Notes: generated by a model from the letters alone, not told the origin. DNA of 64,000 nt from Sciurus carolinensis (GCF_902686445.1 NC_062213.1:38700741-38764740), one strand, 5' to 3'; shown: positions 1-12,110, counted from the stretch's first letter. Program-made: numbers and translations.

Positions 1-399
1 CCCGTCATGTTTCTGTGTGTGTTTCCCTTATCAACACCAGATTTTTACTCCCAAATCCTTCTAGTTTTTGTGCACTAATTCTCTGTCATGATGATCACAA
101 GGCACAAAGATTAATAAAATAACTAAGACCCCTTAAGTTGAAAATATGAGGCTAGCAGAAGAGAGCTCAGCATGAAGCCTGCCTCCAACTGCCCCTGCAA
201 ACCTCTGCCCTCCCCGTGTCCCCTTTCTGGAGGGGAACCACCTGTGCACCTTCTGGAACCTTCGAGGGCAGCATGGCCCTCTGCACTCACCTGCTCAAGA
301 CCATCACTCGAGTGATGCAACTCTGTCCTACAACATCTTTTCCCTCCTTACTAGCAGTTCATAAATGTGTGGTTATTTCTCTTAGAAAACACCTCAATC

Positions 400-1057
400 A
401 CTCACTTTTATGACCCCTTTATATAAAAAACTCCGTAGAGTTTCCTACACGAATTCTCTCCTATTTCCCTCCTTCCCTTCTCTCTAAAGTTCCCTACAGA
501 TAGGCTTTTGCTCCCACGAAACAACTTTGTCAAGGTCACTAGTGACTTCCATTTGGCTAAAGTAAATGATGGACTTTCAGGTTTTTGCTTATGCAAGTTA
601 CTAATGGCATCTGGCATTGTTGGCAACTCCCTCCTCCTAGGAACACTTTCTTTACATGTATTCTCTTGGATCTTCTCCCTCTCTGTTCACTCTCCTCAGT
701 CAGCTGTGAAAATATTTTCCCAGTTCTCTTAAAGTGATGGGGTTCAAGGCTCGGCCCACAATCCTCTTCTCTTCCCCACCCCCATGACCTCCTTGGGGAG
801 CTCATGACTTGGCCACTCTAATGACTTCAAACACTGCTCATACGCTGCTGCTAAGAACTCCCCCTGAAACTCTAATTCTATGTATCTAATTGCCTATCCA
901 TACAGTTATTTAGATGACTGAGTGATATTCAACTTGCCCTGTCTGAAATCTAACTCTTGATCTTATCCCTCACCCTACACACAGTCTTTCCCATTTTAGT
1001 CAATGGTAACTATATCCTACCAGCTGTTCAGACCAAAAAGTTTCAAGACATACTGGA
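400..1057 (+). repeat. L2 LINE fragment (CR1 clade), ORF2-derived
   Basis: Diverged but recognisable L2 reverse-transcriptase-region sequence: 'tcaaggtcactagtgacttc' near 530, 'gaacactttct' near 641, 'tcccattttagtcaatggta' near 989 and 'cagctgttcagaccaaaaag' near 1021 follow each other in the order of the L2 consensus. The reading frame is destroyed. It ends where an LTR-like sequence begins at about 1058. Confidence 0.65.
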
Positions 1058-1255
1058 TGTTACAGCTTGGATATGGAATCTCTCCCCCAAATTGATCCCC
1101 AATGTGGCAAAAGAGGCTTTAGGCAATGGTCGGATCCTTAGGGCTTTGGCCTTATCAGTGGATTAGTCCATTTGGTGGATCAATAATTCAAATGCACCAA
1201 CTAGGAGGTGATAAAAGACTATAGGCAGGTCGGGCCTATAAACCTATTAACATGT
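1058..1255 (+). repeat. LTR-like fragment (possible MaLR)
   Basis: Starts TGTTACAGCTTGGATATGGA and contains 'ccttatcagtggattagtcc' and 'aactaggaggtgataaaaga', features I associate with MaLR-type LTRs in rodents and lagomorphs. It interrupts the L2 on its left. The family assignment is uncertain. Confidence 0.4.
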
Positions 1256-1750
1256 TGTATTTATTTTGTGTACATCCCCCATTCCTAGACCTATGAGAAT
1301 ACAATCTCAAATGCAGGAGTTTCAGTCTTTTTATTCATTGATGATCCCTAACCCTAGAACATCAACTGTCATCCAGGCAAAGCTTGGAATGGAAACACCA
1401 TTTGACCCAGCTATCCCACTCCTTGGCCTATACCCAAAGGACTTAAAATCAGCATACTACAGAGATACAGCCACATCAATGTTCATTGCTGCTCAATTCA
1501 CCATAGCCAGATTGTGGAACCAACCTAGATGCCCTTCAGTTGATGAATGGATAAAGAAACTGTGGCATATTTATACAATGGAATATTACTCCGCAATGAA
1601 GAATGATAAAATTATGGCATTTGTAGGCAAATGGTCGAAATTGGAGAATATCATGCTAAGTGAGATAAGCCAATCTCAAAAAACTAAAGGACGAATGATC
1701 TCGCTGATAAGCGGATGAGGACATATAATGGGGGGTGGGAGGGGCTAGCA

Positions 1751-1779
1751 TTAGGTTTAGGGTTAGGTTTAGAGTTAGG
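1751..1779 (+). repeat. Telomere-like TTAGGG-type run inside the L1 3' UTR
   Basis: TTAGGTTTAGGGTTAGG followed by similar degenerate units. It lies inside the L1 bounded by target duplications, so it came in with the L1 and is not a separate telomeric insertion. Confidence 0.85.
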
Positions 1780-1829
1780 CTAAGGAGAGCAGTAAGAATG
1801 AAGGAAAGAAGGACTGTGTAGAGGGAAAA

Positions 1830-1875
1830 GAGGGGTGGGAGGGGTGGGAGGGGTGGGAGGGGTGGGGGGGAGGGG
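1830..1875 (+). repeat. G-rich tandem tract, G-quadruplex-prone
   Basis: Repeats of GGGTGGGAG, giving more than four runs of three or more G with 1-nt spacers on the plus strand. L1 3' UTRs commonly carry such a polypurine G tract. Confidence 0.85.
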
Positions 1876-3097
1876 AAAAATATAATAAACATCATTACCC
1901 TATGTAAACGTAAAAAAAATAAAATAAAAAAAAAAAAAAAGAAAAAAAAAACTGTCATCCAGGAAGCACTTAAAAATATTTGTTGAATAAATGAATCAAG
2001 GAAGTGTAAGTAGATAATTGGACTGTTCTTATTTCTACCTCCAAATGTATGGGTTGTAGTTATTGTCATTAGTATTTATGCCCTAGACAAATGTTTCTGA
2101 AATTGTTGTGTAGGCTTGAAATTTGGGCTATATAATTAAAATTTTTTTTTACAAACCCTTTCAGGCAAATAAGCCGATTTAATATTTTAATTTAATATTT
2201 AATTTTAATTATTATAAACAATTATAATATTGTTTGAAATGCTATAAATTCAAATTAGCAGCACCTAAACTAATGAGTTCTTAGCCATACATGAGAAGCA
2301 CAGAACTTTTTTTATAAAGGGCTTATATGAAAGTGTGCAAGTTAAAGTTAACCTTACATTCTAATTTAAATTACTTTTATGATGATAAAATGAATAAATG
2401 CTATTACAGAAAATCAAAATAAAGAATTTATTAAATAAACACAACCCCACACCCATCTATTAACAATTTTGATTATTTCTTTTTCAGTCTTATTTCAATC
2501 TTTATTTCTGGAAATTTTATATATCTTTGTAAAAATATAAGAAAATATATGTATGTATATAATATATATTTGTGTGTCTATATGGACAGATAACACATAA
2601 GTACAGATAACACATAACCAGGATATTTATATATTCAATATTATATTCAGTTTGCTTTACTTTAGGTTATATTATATGTATTTTCTGTTTTTTGTGATAT
2701 ACCATTTGTGGTACATTTATGTATCACCTATTTCCCTACTGATGGGCATTTTGGCCATTATGTTTAGCAATATAATAAACATCTCTCTGTTTATCTTTTC
2801 CTTTCTTTATTTCCTTAACTCTTAAAACTGCAATTTCTAAGACAAAGGGATTTTAAAACTCTCAATATATATTGCTAAAGTGCTTTCTAGGAAATGGCAC
2901 AAATTATCATTGGATCACCATTGTTAATTTGATAAATAATATCTTATTTAAGTTTCTATTCCTTTGATTACTTATATTTCCTTCTCCCAGATTTCAAATT
3001 TTCTGTTCATATCTTTGGCCTTTAATTTTTTTTGAAAGGAGGGGTTATCTTTATATTATTCCTATTGAATTATATGAGATCTTTGATTTATTTACTT

Positions 3098-3304
3098 ATT
3101 TTTTTGGTACCTGGCATCAAACCAAAGGGTGTTTAACCACTGAGCCACATCCCCAGTCCCCTCCCCCTTTTAAAAAAAATTTTATTTAGAGATAGGGTCT
3201 TGCTAAGTTACTAAGGGCCTTGGTAAGTTGCTGAGGCTGGCTTTGAACTCGCTATCCTCCTGCCTCAGCCTCCTGAGCCCCTGGGATTACAGGAGTGCAC
3301 CAGT
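3098..3304 (-). mobile_element. B1/7SL-derived sciurid SINE (B1-dID type)
   Basis: Plus strand reads 'tgagccacatccccag', '...tttagagatagggtcttgct', 'gaggctggctttgaactcg', 'tcctgcctcagcctcctgag' and 'gggattacagg', so the SINE sense strand is minus. The order is ID-like part, A-rich link, then B1/Alu-like part, the composite seen across squirrels. Confidence 0.88.
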
Positions 3305-3751
3305 TCTTTTAAATTTGGATATTAATTCTTTGCCTATTTCATGTTTTTAAAACCTGATGGCAACACTCAGGTCAAAACTGTGGCTCTAAGAGGTGTATTT
3401 ATATTTGATGTACCTCTAATTGCTAAGGCTACTAAGTTGTCATGTGGGTACAGAAATGTTAACCTAAATTTCACACTAACAACAGTGGTATAATTCTGAG
3501 ATACATGTCTCAGTTTGTAAATTAGTTTGTTAAATTTATCACAGAAGAACCGGAAGGAAGATCCAAGAATGATAATATACTGCTACCTATTATAGGTATG
3601 ATTGAGTGCTAATTACTAGTTCTAACTTATAGTTTACACAATAATTAATCCAAAGTTTTAGGATGTATATGGGGATGAGAAAGAATGGTAAATAACAGAT
3701 TTACAACTTTATAATGGGAAGGCTTACTACAGGGAAAATTACGAAGCCTAC

Positions 3752-3870
3752 CTGTTGGTGTTGGTTAAAATCGATCCTGCTTTTCCTTCTGGGGCCACAG
3801 TGATGAAGACTGTGCCACACTGATGGACAACGTCCACGTACACATAGCCAAAGCCAGTGAGGAACACAAC
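3752..3870 (-). CDS. VPS13B: VPS13B exon, 39 codons plus split codon (last exon in window)
   Basis: 119 nt, from TTTTTGCAG to GTAGGC. It encodes VVFLTGFGYVYVDVVHQCGT, then VFITVAPEGKAGSILTNTN, and leaves AG of a split arginine for an exon beyond the left edge. Local residues are 731-769. FLTGFGYVYVDVVHQCGTVFI is highly characteristic of VPS13B. In the family this lies near the end of the VAB-type region and before the more C-terminal lipid-transfer and ATG2-like parts. Confidence 0.97.
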
Positions 3871-4884
3871 CTGCAAAAAGAATATTCAGAATCTGATTAA
3901 AAAGAAGTAAGAACACTACTGAAATGGGTGACTTCAAATGTCTCAAGTTCTGATTCAATACCACAAACACTTCCTGGTTATATTTCTTTATATTCATGTG
4001 TACAGGCTATTCAGCTGACTTAAAATGAAAACAAAAATCAAATCCAGATTTTTCAATATACAGCTGTAAGGATCACAGAAAAAAAAAAATGATGGATGAC
4101 GGGGCAGGAGTGTCTTCATTCTCTGCTTTTTTGGAATTGGCAAATAACCCTGTATGGGCTGGAGCCCAGCCATGGGGCCAGCTTTGTGAGCACATATGAA
4201 TCTCTGTGGAAAAAAACTCAAGACTCTGGACTTGAAATGCAATGCACAAAACATTTTCAGGCTTGTAAGTGTTCACTTACTACTACAGGAGTGAGTGTCC
4301 TTCCATGCTGGGCACAAAAAGCATCCCCTAAGACACCAACAAGACATTTCATAACCCCGCCCCCCTGAGGTCCTCACATAACTTGCAGGAAGAATTTTAG
4401 GTAAGTCAATTTGCCTAGAGTCAAAATTACTTTTTCTATCATGAGAAGGTGAACTAAGACCTAAAAAAAGTTCTATCTCAGCAGCCAGGTACCAGGCCAG
4501 CAGAACACATGTCCTATCAGCATCAAATGCCAATGTTGCCTAAATGATAAATATTCGAAAACAGAACAGAACTATGTAAATAACAACTCTAAGAACATTA
4601 TGTTCACAGTCAGGATTACCTGAGGGTTGAGGTAAGAACTTCCTTGTGCTTGGGAATGTGGTTTTGATGATCTGTAGTATCAATTTAGTTCAAAACTAGG
4701 CCATTTATGAATGTTAGGACAGTAAATAAAAGAAGAAAGACTGACAATTCCTGGATGAAGGAACAAAGCTAGATGCTTGCTTGACAAGTAATGAACGTAT
4801 TCTTATTCTGCCCACAGGAAGCAGTACTGGAGAGAGTATACACAGATCACAGATTTAAACTTGGAAGCAATTTCAAGGTGACTG

Positions 4885-5600
4885 GGCTTCTTTCTTGTGT
4901 AGTGATTCCTCTCTCAGAAATCCTGCTCATATTCAGCATCCAGGACACCTGGAAGTCATCTCTGCTTCCTCCCTCTACTCCTTCCCTGTAGTCCAGGAGT
5001 TATCAGATCTTCTAGGTCTGCCAGGCTATTGTTCAAACGTAGGCCCTTGTCTGCCATTCATTACTACTGGTACCTAGAATACACTTTTCCCCACATAATT
5101 CCTTTCAAAGTCCTAAGTATCTTTCACGTACAGCTTAAAGAATTCCTATTCCATGAAGCACTTCTTTTTTATGAGGGGGTGGGTGTCCAGGGATAGAACT
5201 GAGGGGCACTTGAATACTGAGCCACATCCCCATTACTGTTTAGTATTTTATTTGGAGATGGGGTTTCACTGAGTTGCTTAGCCCCTTACTTTTGCTGAGG
5301 CTGGCTTTGAACTTGAGATCCTCCTGCCTCAGCCTCCTGAGCTGCTGGGATTACAGGCCTGTGCCACTGTGCCCAGCCCACAAAGCACTTCTTTAATCTT
5401 TCTATTCCCTTCCTCAGTTTGACACCTCCTCCCTAATTCTAAAAGTACTTAAACCATATTTCCACTAGATCATGAATTTTATTGTTTTAATATTAGTTAC
5501 CTGTTTTATGTATCTGATTCAGTCACTCTATTATAAACTTCTTAAGAGCAAGAATGAGTCAATTTGTTGTATCTATATCCTCTACAGACACATTTTCCAA
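4885..5600 (+). repeat. L2 LINE 3' end, split by a SINE
   Basis: 'tgccattcattactac...ctagaatacac', 'ttcctattccatgaagcactt' and, after the SINE, 'ttataaacttcttaagagcaagaatgag' follow the order of the L2 3' region (protein-coding end, then 3' UTR). The SINE at 5168-5382 interrupts it. Confidence 0.6.
5168..5382 (-). mobile_element. B1-dID SINE with target-site duplication
   Basis: Typical composite SINE on the minus strand ('gagccacatccccat', 'gaggctggctttgaacttgag', 'ctgggattacagg'). It is bounded by the 12-bp direct repeat AAGCACTTCTTT at 5156-5167 and 5383-5394 and sits inside an older L2. Confidence 0.92.
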
Positions 5601-6499
5601 TGATTTCCCAAAAATACCTGTTTCCAAGGATTCTGTATCCTGATTTTTCTGTGTTTGTTCTAGGTAAGAATTGAACTTGACTATGATAAAATTTGAAATT
5701 AAAATGGTTCAGCTCATGAATCTAAAACAAAATGAATATTCTTTGAGAAACATTCCTAATTATAAAAGTCATCCTTTTTAACATCATCTTCAGCCATTAT
5801 GAAATAAGAACACTTAACTGTCCTTAAGATAATAAAGAGAAGGCAAGTTGATGATTGCTGTTAACAGCTGGAGGGACTCAAAAGCAAGCAAATTAGCCTA
5901 AGCTTTTAAGGTACTTCTTTCTTCTGGCCCAAAACCTGAACTATGGAGAGAGATTTTGCTGGGTGTCCCTTCTCCCTACAATGAGAATGGAAGAAACAAA
6001 CTTTAACACATGGCTTCTCTCCTTGTCTCCTTTCCTACAAAGAGCAACAACTCACAACCTTAAGGCTTTGCATAGTACAGCTGTAGTGATTAGGAAACTA
6101 GGTACCTAAGAGATACAGAAATTAGGTACCTCTGACCTTGACTCTAGAAATTTAAAGGAAATCTTTGCTTTGGTCTGATGCTTTGGTCATCCAATCATTC
6201 CATTCATTCCCTGATAAAGGCCTGAACTGTACCCACAAAGAATCAGTTACTGGAAAAGACAGTCATACCCTCAAGTGGCTCACAGCCCAAGTGGCAAAAA
6301 ATCCGACTGCATAAATAATGAGATGAGAACTGGCCCAGGGCAGAGGTGCCTGTAGTGCTTCCCCTTCTTAGGCACTGACCACACTGTGATCCATGAAAGC
6401 AATGGTTTTATGTCCCTTTTCTTTAGTGCTTAAAACAAGTGCCTGGTCCTTGGATGATTTGCCTGGACATATCTGAAGGTGGTTCCTGAGGTACGACTT

Positions 6500-6700
6500 G
6501 TAGTGGCCATCCATGTCCAGGTCCCTCTCCTTTCAGTCGCAGAGCTAAATTGTACTTCTTGCCCCTTGCAGTTAGGTTTGGCCAGGTGACTAGTTTGACC
6601 AATGTACTAAAGGTAGGACTGACATGTGTATGTCACTTGTAACTAAAGCATAGAAGAGATATCTTTCTCCCCCTGCTGTAAAGAGTGAATACAGGGTTTC
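6500..6700 (+). repeat. Possible ancient LTR fragment
   Basis: 'ccttgcagttaggtttggcc', 'aggtgactagtttgaccaat' and 'ctccccctgctgtaaagag' resemble the middle of MLT1-type LTRs. The match is short and diverged. Confidence 0.35.
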
Positions 6701-6705
6701 TGTTT

Positions 6706-6875
6706 CAGATCAGTGGTAGGCCACTGCCTGTTACTGAAAATAAAGTTTTACTGGAACAGAGCTATGCTCATTTGTTTATATACTGTTTCTACCTAATAAA
6801 TGATTTGGGAAGTTGCAATAGAAACTGTAAAGCCTAAAGTACTATCTAAATGTAAAGAAAATGCCTGCAGAATCC
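6706..6875 (+). repeat. hAT-type DNA transposon fossil
   Basis: 'aataaagttttactggaaca', 'gagctatgctcatttgttta' and later 'tgtaaagcctaaagtacta' follow a common mammalian non-autonomous hAT consensus ('...GTTTTATTGGAACACAGCCA'). No clear terminal repeats remain. A second, longer copy lies at 54595-54890. Confidence 0.55.
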
Positions 6876-6884
6876 TACACTCTT

Positions 6885-7285
6885 GTAGTTGTGGTAGACT
6901 GTTACACAATCAATGAGTTGTATATCCCAGTATCTATGCCCTTGTGTATCCCCTTCCTATACTGACATTGGGTTTGGTTCTGTGACTTTCTGTGGCTAAC
7001 ATGACATCAGCGAAGAATACACTCGAAAAAGTCTGCTTATTGGGGTCTGCCTTCCTGTTGCCATGTAAGGAAGCTGGTCTAGCCTCCTTAAGGAGGAAAG
7101 ACCACATGGTGAGAAAGCTGCCTGGAGTTTGCAGCTGAGGCTTCCTCCAGACACTCCTGTGCTGCACGCAGCTGCATGTGTGAGTCCAGGCTCGCCTGTA
7201 GGAAACTCGGTCAACTCCCAGAATCATCGTTTTAAGCCACTAGGTTTTGGGGTGACTTGTTACAATGGTGCAGATGCAAGATGAT
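6885..7285 (+). repeat. MaLR LTR, MLT1-type
   Basis: Ends with 'ttttaagccactaggttttg' and 'gggtgacttgttac', the conserved 3' end of MLT1-type LTRs. The body (4-bp-scale decay, no coding frame) is diverged. No internal retroviral sequence follows. Confidence 0.6.
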
Positions 7286-7779
7286 GCAGCCTTTATCAAC
7301 CTGGGTCCCTGAGTGACCATGTAGAACAGAGCCCCTTAATGACAAATACTGGCATGTAGCATGACAAGAAATAAACTCGGGATTACAAAAGGCAACATAA
7401 TCTGGTTTATATACTAATGTAGATACTTGTAATAGAAATAGGGTTCTAGCAAAAACTAAAAATATGGTGCCCTGGATTAGTGGTCAGACAGTAAAACTAG
7501 ACATTGAAAGTTACAAAAATGGAGATCCTCATTTTGAAATGTCAAAGTATTTAGTAAAACTGTTGCCTGAGGATACTGGGGATGTGAATCATAAACCTAA
7601 TAAATTTGTAGCTCTAGAAAATGAGGTTCAGTAGTATGTGTTGGCTGCTGTTGGCTCTCTAGCAATGTAATCACAAAGAGATGAGCTCAGGACAGAATTG
7701 GCCAGGTTGCAAACAAATGAAAGAGAATAGAGAGATTCCAGAAATTCTAGGTCTTACAAAGTTAGAAATGTTTTAAACC

Positions 7780-8100
7780 TGCTATGGTCTGAATGTGTTC
7801 CTTTTATATTCATATATGGAAATCCTAATATCCCCCACAGATCACGCTATTAGGCAGGGATCGGTGCCCTTTTAAAGGAGGCCCAAGAAAACCCCTCCCT
7901 ACTACCATGTGAGGTTACAGTGAAAAGATGGCTATCTATGAACAAGAAGCGAGGCCTCATCAGATACCAATTCTGGATGTACCTTAATCTTGGGCTTCCT
8001 AAACTCTAGAACATAAACAGAGAGAACAACAGAGAAATAATCTCTGTTGTTTATAAGCTATGCAGTCTATAGTATTTTGTCATACTAGCTCAAACAGATG
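7780..8100 (+). repeat. MaLR solo LTR, MLT1/MST-type
   Basis: Nearly full-length: starts TGCTATGGTCTGAATGTGTT, contains 'taccatgtgaggttacagtg', 'agatggctatctatgaac' and 'atctctgttgtttataagct', and ends near 'tagctcaaacagatg'. This order is diagnostic of MaLR (ERVL-related) LTRs. No gag or pol sequence flanks it, so it is a solo LTR. Confidence 0.85.
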
Positions 8101-10004
8101 AAGGGAAAACCCCAAACACAACAAATAAAATCAGAAAGTCCTTGAACGTGAAGGCAGATTAACATTCAGCATTAGGACAGATCATAGGCATCATACTCAC
8201 TACTAAAACTTTTTAAATGTTAAACTGACAAATGAATTCAGATTAAGGGTATAATTTTCCCATAGAAGCTCTTTTAAATTCATAAAGAGGTAATGAAGCA
8301 AGATAGCAAAGAAAAATGTCTTAAGTCAAGGGATATGGTAACTAGAAAATGGAATTCTAAATAATCAGACAGGTAGGGAGTATAATGAGTTTCTGAGAGA
8401 TCACTATGATCCAGTATACTCATGAACCTAGATTGATAGACACTGTGATTATCTGAGGCTGAAGACAAGCTTCACATGGCCCAGGAAGATCCTCCTAGAG
8501 AGTGGATCCAGGAACCTGAACAACAGTGGTAAGAGTGCTCTCCAGAGAAGAAATCAGGGCTGTCAAAGGCGGTTTCTTGCTTCCAGGGTATAAGCCATAC
8601 CCAAAAATATACCTGGAAACATTTCAGAATTGCTATTGTCTCATTCTTCCTGGTTTCAAACTGGACAGGTTGTTACTGTTATTTTGTGCTAAGAAACAGA
8701 AGGGCGTGGCAGATCAGTTCAGATCAAAAGGAATCACATCCAAACTGAGCATCACTCAGAAGTACTGAACTTCAAGTGTGATGCCTAGAATCTTCGGAGA
8801 GTGGACATTTATTTGTTTTATATGTGGGGAAAGAACAAACTAAATGAATGATGGTCAAGAGGATGTTTTCTGGGGGGTTGTTCATTACCATGGAGCAACC
8901 TAGCCAGTCCTGAACCATGCCATCATGTTTACTTTCATCACTTTTCACTACTAGTATGTGGGGTGGGGAAAGGTTCTGGGTAACATATACTAACATACTT
9001 GCTGCTTTAACCACAAAACAGACCTGGGGATGCTCTGAGCTTTGCTATTTGAATCTGTGTCAGAGAGCTCTGATCAGTAAAGCTCTATCTTACCTAATGT
9101 GGGTATAAGAATATCATTCAAGGCCTAGGTCCTGCCCTCCTCTTACTACATCATCTATTACTGTACTTACAAAACTTATGCTTTTCTATGTACTCAGTTA
9201 TCTTTCCTAAAATGATTTTTCTTAAATTTATATTTAAGACAATTAAAAAAAATTATGCCAATTTAATTTTACTAAATCAAAAAGTTATGCAGTGATAGAA
9301 AAAAATGGAAAATATTCTGGAAAGTCTCTCTTCCACACTCACCCCTCCTGGCATTCCACTCCCCCCAATAGGCTCTATGTGCCGAAGATATGGGGCTAAC
9401 ACTGCAGCCAAGTTAAACTTAAATAATAGCTATCCCTGTTATTAAAATCCTTAAACTATCCCCCTCCTTCAGTTTTCATTAATTCTCTCTTCAACTGGCC
9501 TTCAATTCCTATTATTGGTCCATCTTGGCTGGGCCTTTTCCCTCTGCTTCAACCTGACTCATTCTGCCCCACCTCAAATTTTCACTCCCTTTCTTAGAAA
9601 GAATGAGAGTGTAGCCATCTCTTTTTCTTACCTCCAGTCTTTTCTAGCTACCTTTCCACAACCAAAATTATTCATCCAACTGCTTTTGTAAAGATCATTT
9701 TCTCCCCTCATAGAATTCAATTTAGTCTCAAAAATGATAAAAGATGAACATTTCCTACTTTTGCATCTTCAAGCTTTAGTGACATAATACAACAAAACCA
9801 AAACTCTACCTCTTATTTTGGGAAGGAATAAGTTAAAACTCTACTACTCATATGTCTATGTAAGTAGTATGTAAGAGATTCTCAACTAGGAAAACCATGA
9901 TAAGCAAGACTGCTAGAATTCTTAGTCTTTGAAGAAAGGGAACAAGAGATTTCCATGTGTGCTAAGGAATTGATGTGTGGTCTGTTTTACGTGGTCCAGA
10001 AGAC

Positions 10005-10690
10005 TGGACAGTTTTCCCTGAGCTGGACTGTTTTAGGAATCGCATTGGTAGCAGTTATGAACACAGACTTAAGGGTAGAGAGGATGACAATGGAGACACC
10101 ATTTAAGTCACTCTTCCTAAAATCTGAGATGGAGATGATGAACCAAAGGCCTAAAACAGAGAGAGGCACCAATTTCAGAGACATGTCTGATATATCCTTG
10201 AAAGAAGCAGGCAACTCCCTGGATGTGTGAAGGAAGGAAGAAAAAGGAAGGCACTGGAATTCAAGAGGGAGAAGCCAAGTCTAGAAGCTAGGCCATACTG
10301 GGTTTGAACTCCAGACTGAGTTATGCTGTGCAAAATCACCTCTAGGGGTTTCAGGCAGCATCATCCTTTGAAGGGACATGACAGGGACTAATGCCAATAC
10401 TTTTGAAGTGCTTGAGAAAAAAAACAGGTATTCAGTACTATATTACTTAAGGCTTTGTGTTCTGGGAAAAGTGTGATGACATTAACTGAAGCAGAGATGC
10501 TAGGAGAAGATGGCTTGGGGTCTGGGAAATGATCATCTTGGTTTTAGACACATTGGTGTGAGTTGCTTGTAGGTCTAGATCTTCAGTGGGTAGCTGGAAC
10601 TGGAGTTCAGGAGGGACATGAGGGACACACACACACATCTGGGAGTGATGGGTGACAGACAGTAGCTAGAACTATGAGAAACTACAGAAA
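10005..10690 (-). repeat. L2 LINE fragment, minus strand
   Basis: Read on the minus strand it follows L2 ORF2. On the plus strand, 'ctggactgttttaggaat', 'ttggttttagacacattg', 'actggagttcaggagggaca' and 'tctgggagtgatgggtga' match the reverse complement of the L2 body in order. No open frame survives. Confidence 0.6.
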
Positions 10691-11189
10691 GGAAAGAAAG
10701 GGAAATGAATTTCTAAGATGATTAAAGTAGAAAATGTTGGATAGGGATGAAAAGATAAAAGTAGATATTCTGGATATAATTTTTCTCTCTGTATACTTTT
10801 AGAAAAATATTTTAGAGGATCTTTACTCTGAATATCTGTGGTAACAGTTTTGACTCAGCCAGAACAAACTAAAAGCACACAGGAGACTCTAGATCAGGGG
10901 ACTAAGCAAGCATTCATAAGTGGGTGCCAGCTTGCTTCTGGCCCTGAAATGGGGGTGAGGGGGATGTGAGAGAGGTAAGCAAGAAGTCAAAATACCTGCA
11001 CTACATATTTTCTAAATCAGATCTTCACTTGGATCCACAATTTTTTGCTTTTCTATGTAAAAATTCCTGTATGGAGGTAGGTATATCTCTGAAAACTACC
11101 ACCTGTGACTTTAAGCATCAGTGCCTGGGGTCACATCTGTGTGATGTTTACTTGATGGACTGATCACACATTTGAGTTCTGGTTCACCA

Positions 11190-12110
11190 AGGAACTTTAA
11201 CAAAGTACTTCATGACATTCTTTCAGATAAGATCCTGCACATTACAGTTTAAAAGTACTTACAGGTATATTTTCTAAAAACTGTGGGCTAGATGATATAG
11301 TTTGGCGTTATTGGCTGACTGGAGGGAAGTCTCCAGTGATCCTCCACAGTATACTGTAGGCCTTGGACTTGTCCTGTTCAACATATTTACTGATGACCTG
11401 GATGAACATGGAAAATGCATGCTCACCACATCTAGAGCTGATGTAAAGCTACCATGGATACTTAATATGTTAGATGACAGCATCACAATTTTTTTTAACA
11501 GTAATTTCAACAAGCTGGACTAGGCCAATAGCAACAAGACTTAATTTATTGGGGATAAATGTAAAGTCCTGTCATTGGGTTCAAAAAGTCAATTATATAG
11601 CAAGTCATACGATAAAGACCTGGGGGATGTGGTTGACCACAAGTTCAATAATAACAAACAGTCTGAACTTGTTAATAAAAAGCGAAGTCAATCTTCTACT
11701 TTATTAATGGAAGCACAGGGAGGTAATAGCTGGTTAGACCACATTTGGAATATAGCATGTAATTCCTGCTGCCAGATTTTTAAAAGGGAACATAACACAC
11801 TGGTGTGTTCAGACAAGGGAAACTGGTGATGGGTCTGGAAATCACATTCACTAAAGGAGTGACTCAAGGAACCAGAAATGTTTGGCCTGGATAAGGGAAC
11901 ACTTGGGGAAGATGTTGAAGCCTCCATCAAAAATTACAGTGTGGCTCTACTTAAGGGGATGTCAGCCCACGAAGCCCTACAGGGCAAAACAAGGATGAAT
12001 GAGTAGATGCTATTGAGGGAGAGTTTTCAGTTGGATTAAGAAGAAGGTTTCCTACAGTCACCACTGGACTAAGCCATGACTATGACACTGGGACTTTCTG
12101 AGATAAGATG
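11190..12110 (+). repeat. L3/CR1-clade LINE fossil
   Basis: The plus-strand translation contains GLVLFNIFTDDLDE (11365-11410), close to the CR1-family reverse transcriptase motif 'PILFNIFINDLDE'. Downstream come 'gggataaatgtaaagtcctg', 'gacctgggggatgtggttga', 'ctggttagaccacatttgga' and 'gggtctggaaatcacattc', all in CR1/L3 order. Several stops and frameshifts show it is long dead. At about 900 bp it is one of the longer old LINE pieces here. Confidence 0.8.

Larger units (their letters stand above)
1378..1949 (+). mobile_element. 5'-truncated L1 LINE, 3' end of ORF2 plus 3' UTR and A-tail
   Basis: Encodes a L1 ORF2 C-terminus (PFDPAIPLLGLYPKD, LWNQPRCPSVDEWIKKLW, YTMEYYSAMKNDK, LSEISQSQKTKGRM). 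It is followed by a G-rich 3' UTR and an A-rich tail (about 1907-1949). It is bounded by a perfect 14-bp target-site duplication, AACTGTCATCCAGG, at 1364-1377 and 1950-1963. Only the last part of ORF2 is present, so it cannot move by itself. The intact duplication and readable frame suggest a fairly young insertion. Confidence 0.92.
1..3751 (-). other. VPS13B intron sequence (5' part, runs off left edge)
   Basis: Non-coding. It holds an old L2 fragment, a MaLR-like LTR fragment, an L1 3' end with target-site duplications, and a minus-strand B1-type SINE, all listed separately. From about 1965 to 3095 the DNA is very AT-rich, with runs such as TATGTATATAATATATA, and I recognise nothing in it. 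3305-3751 shows no feature either. Confidence 0.85.

Noticed and set aside
1266..1718. 150-codon open frame as a gene
   Set aside because: From 1378 it is the C-terminal end of L1 ORF2; the first part is flanking DNA read through by chance.
1751..1779. Interstitial telomere repeat from a chromosome fusion
   Set aside because: It is inside an L1 bounded by target-site duplications, so it arrived with the L1.
7780..8100. Intact endogenous retrovirus
   Set aside because: Only a solo MaLR LTR is seen; no internal coding sequence follows.
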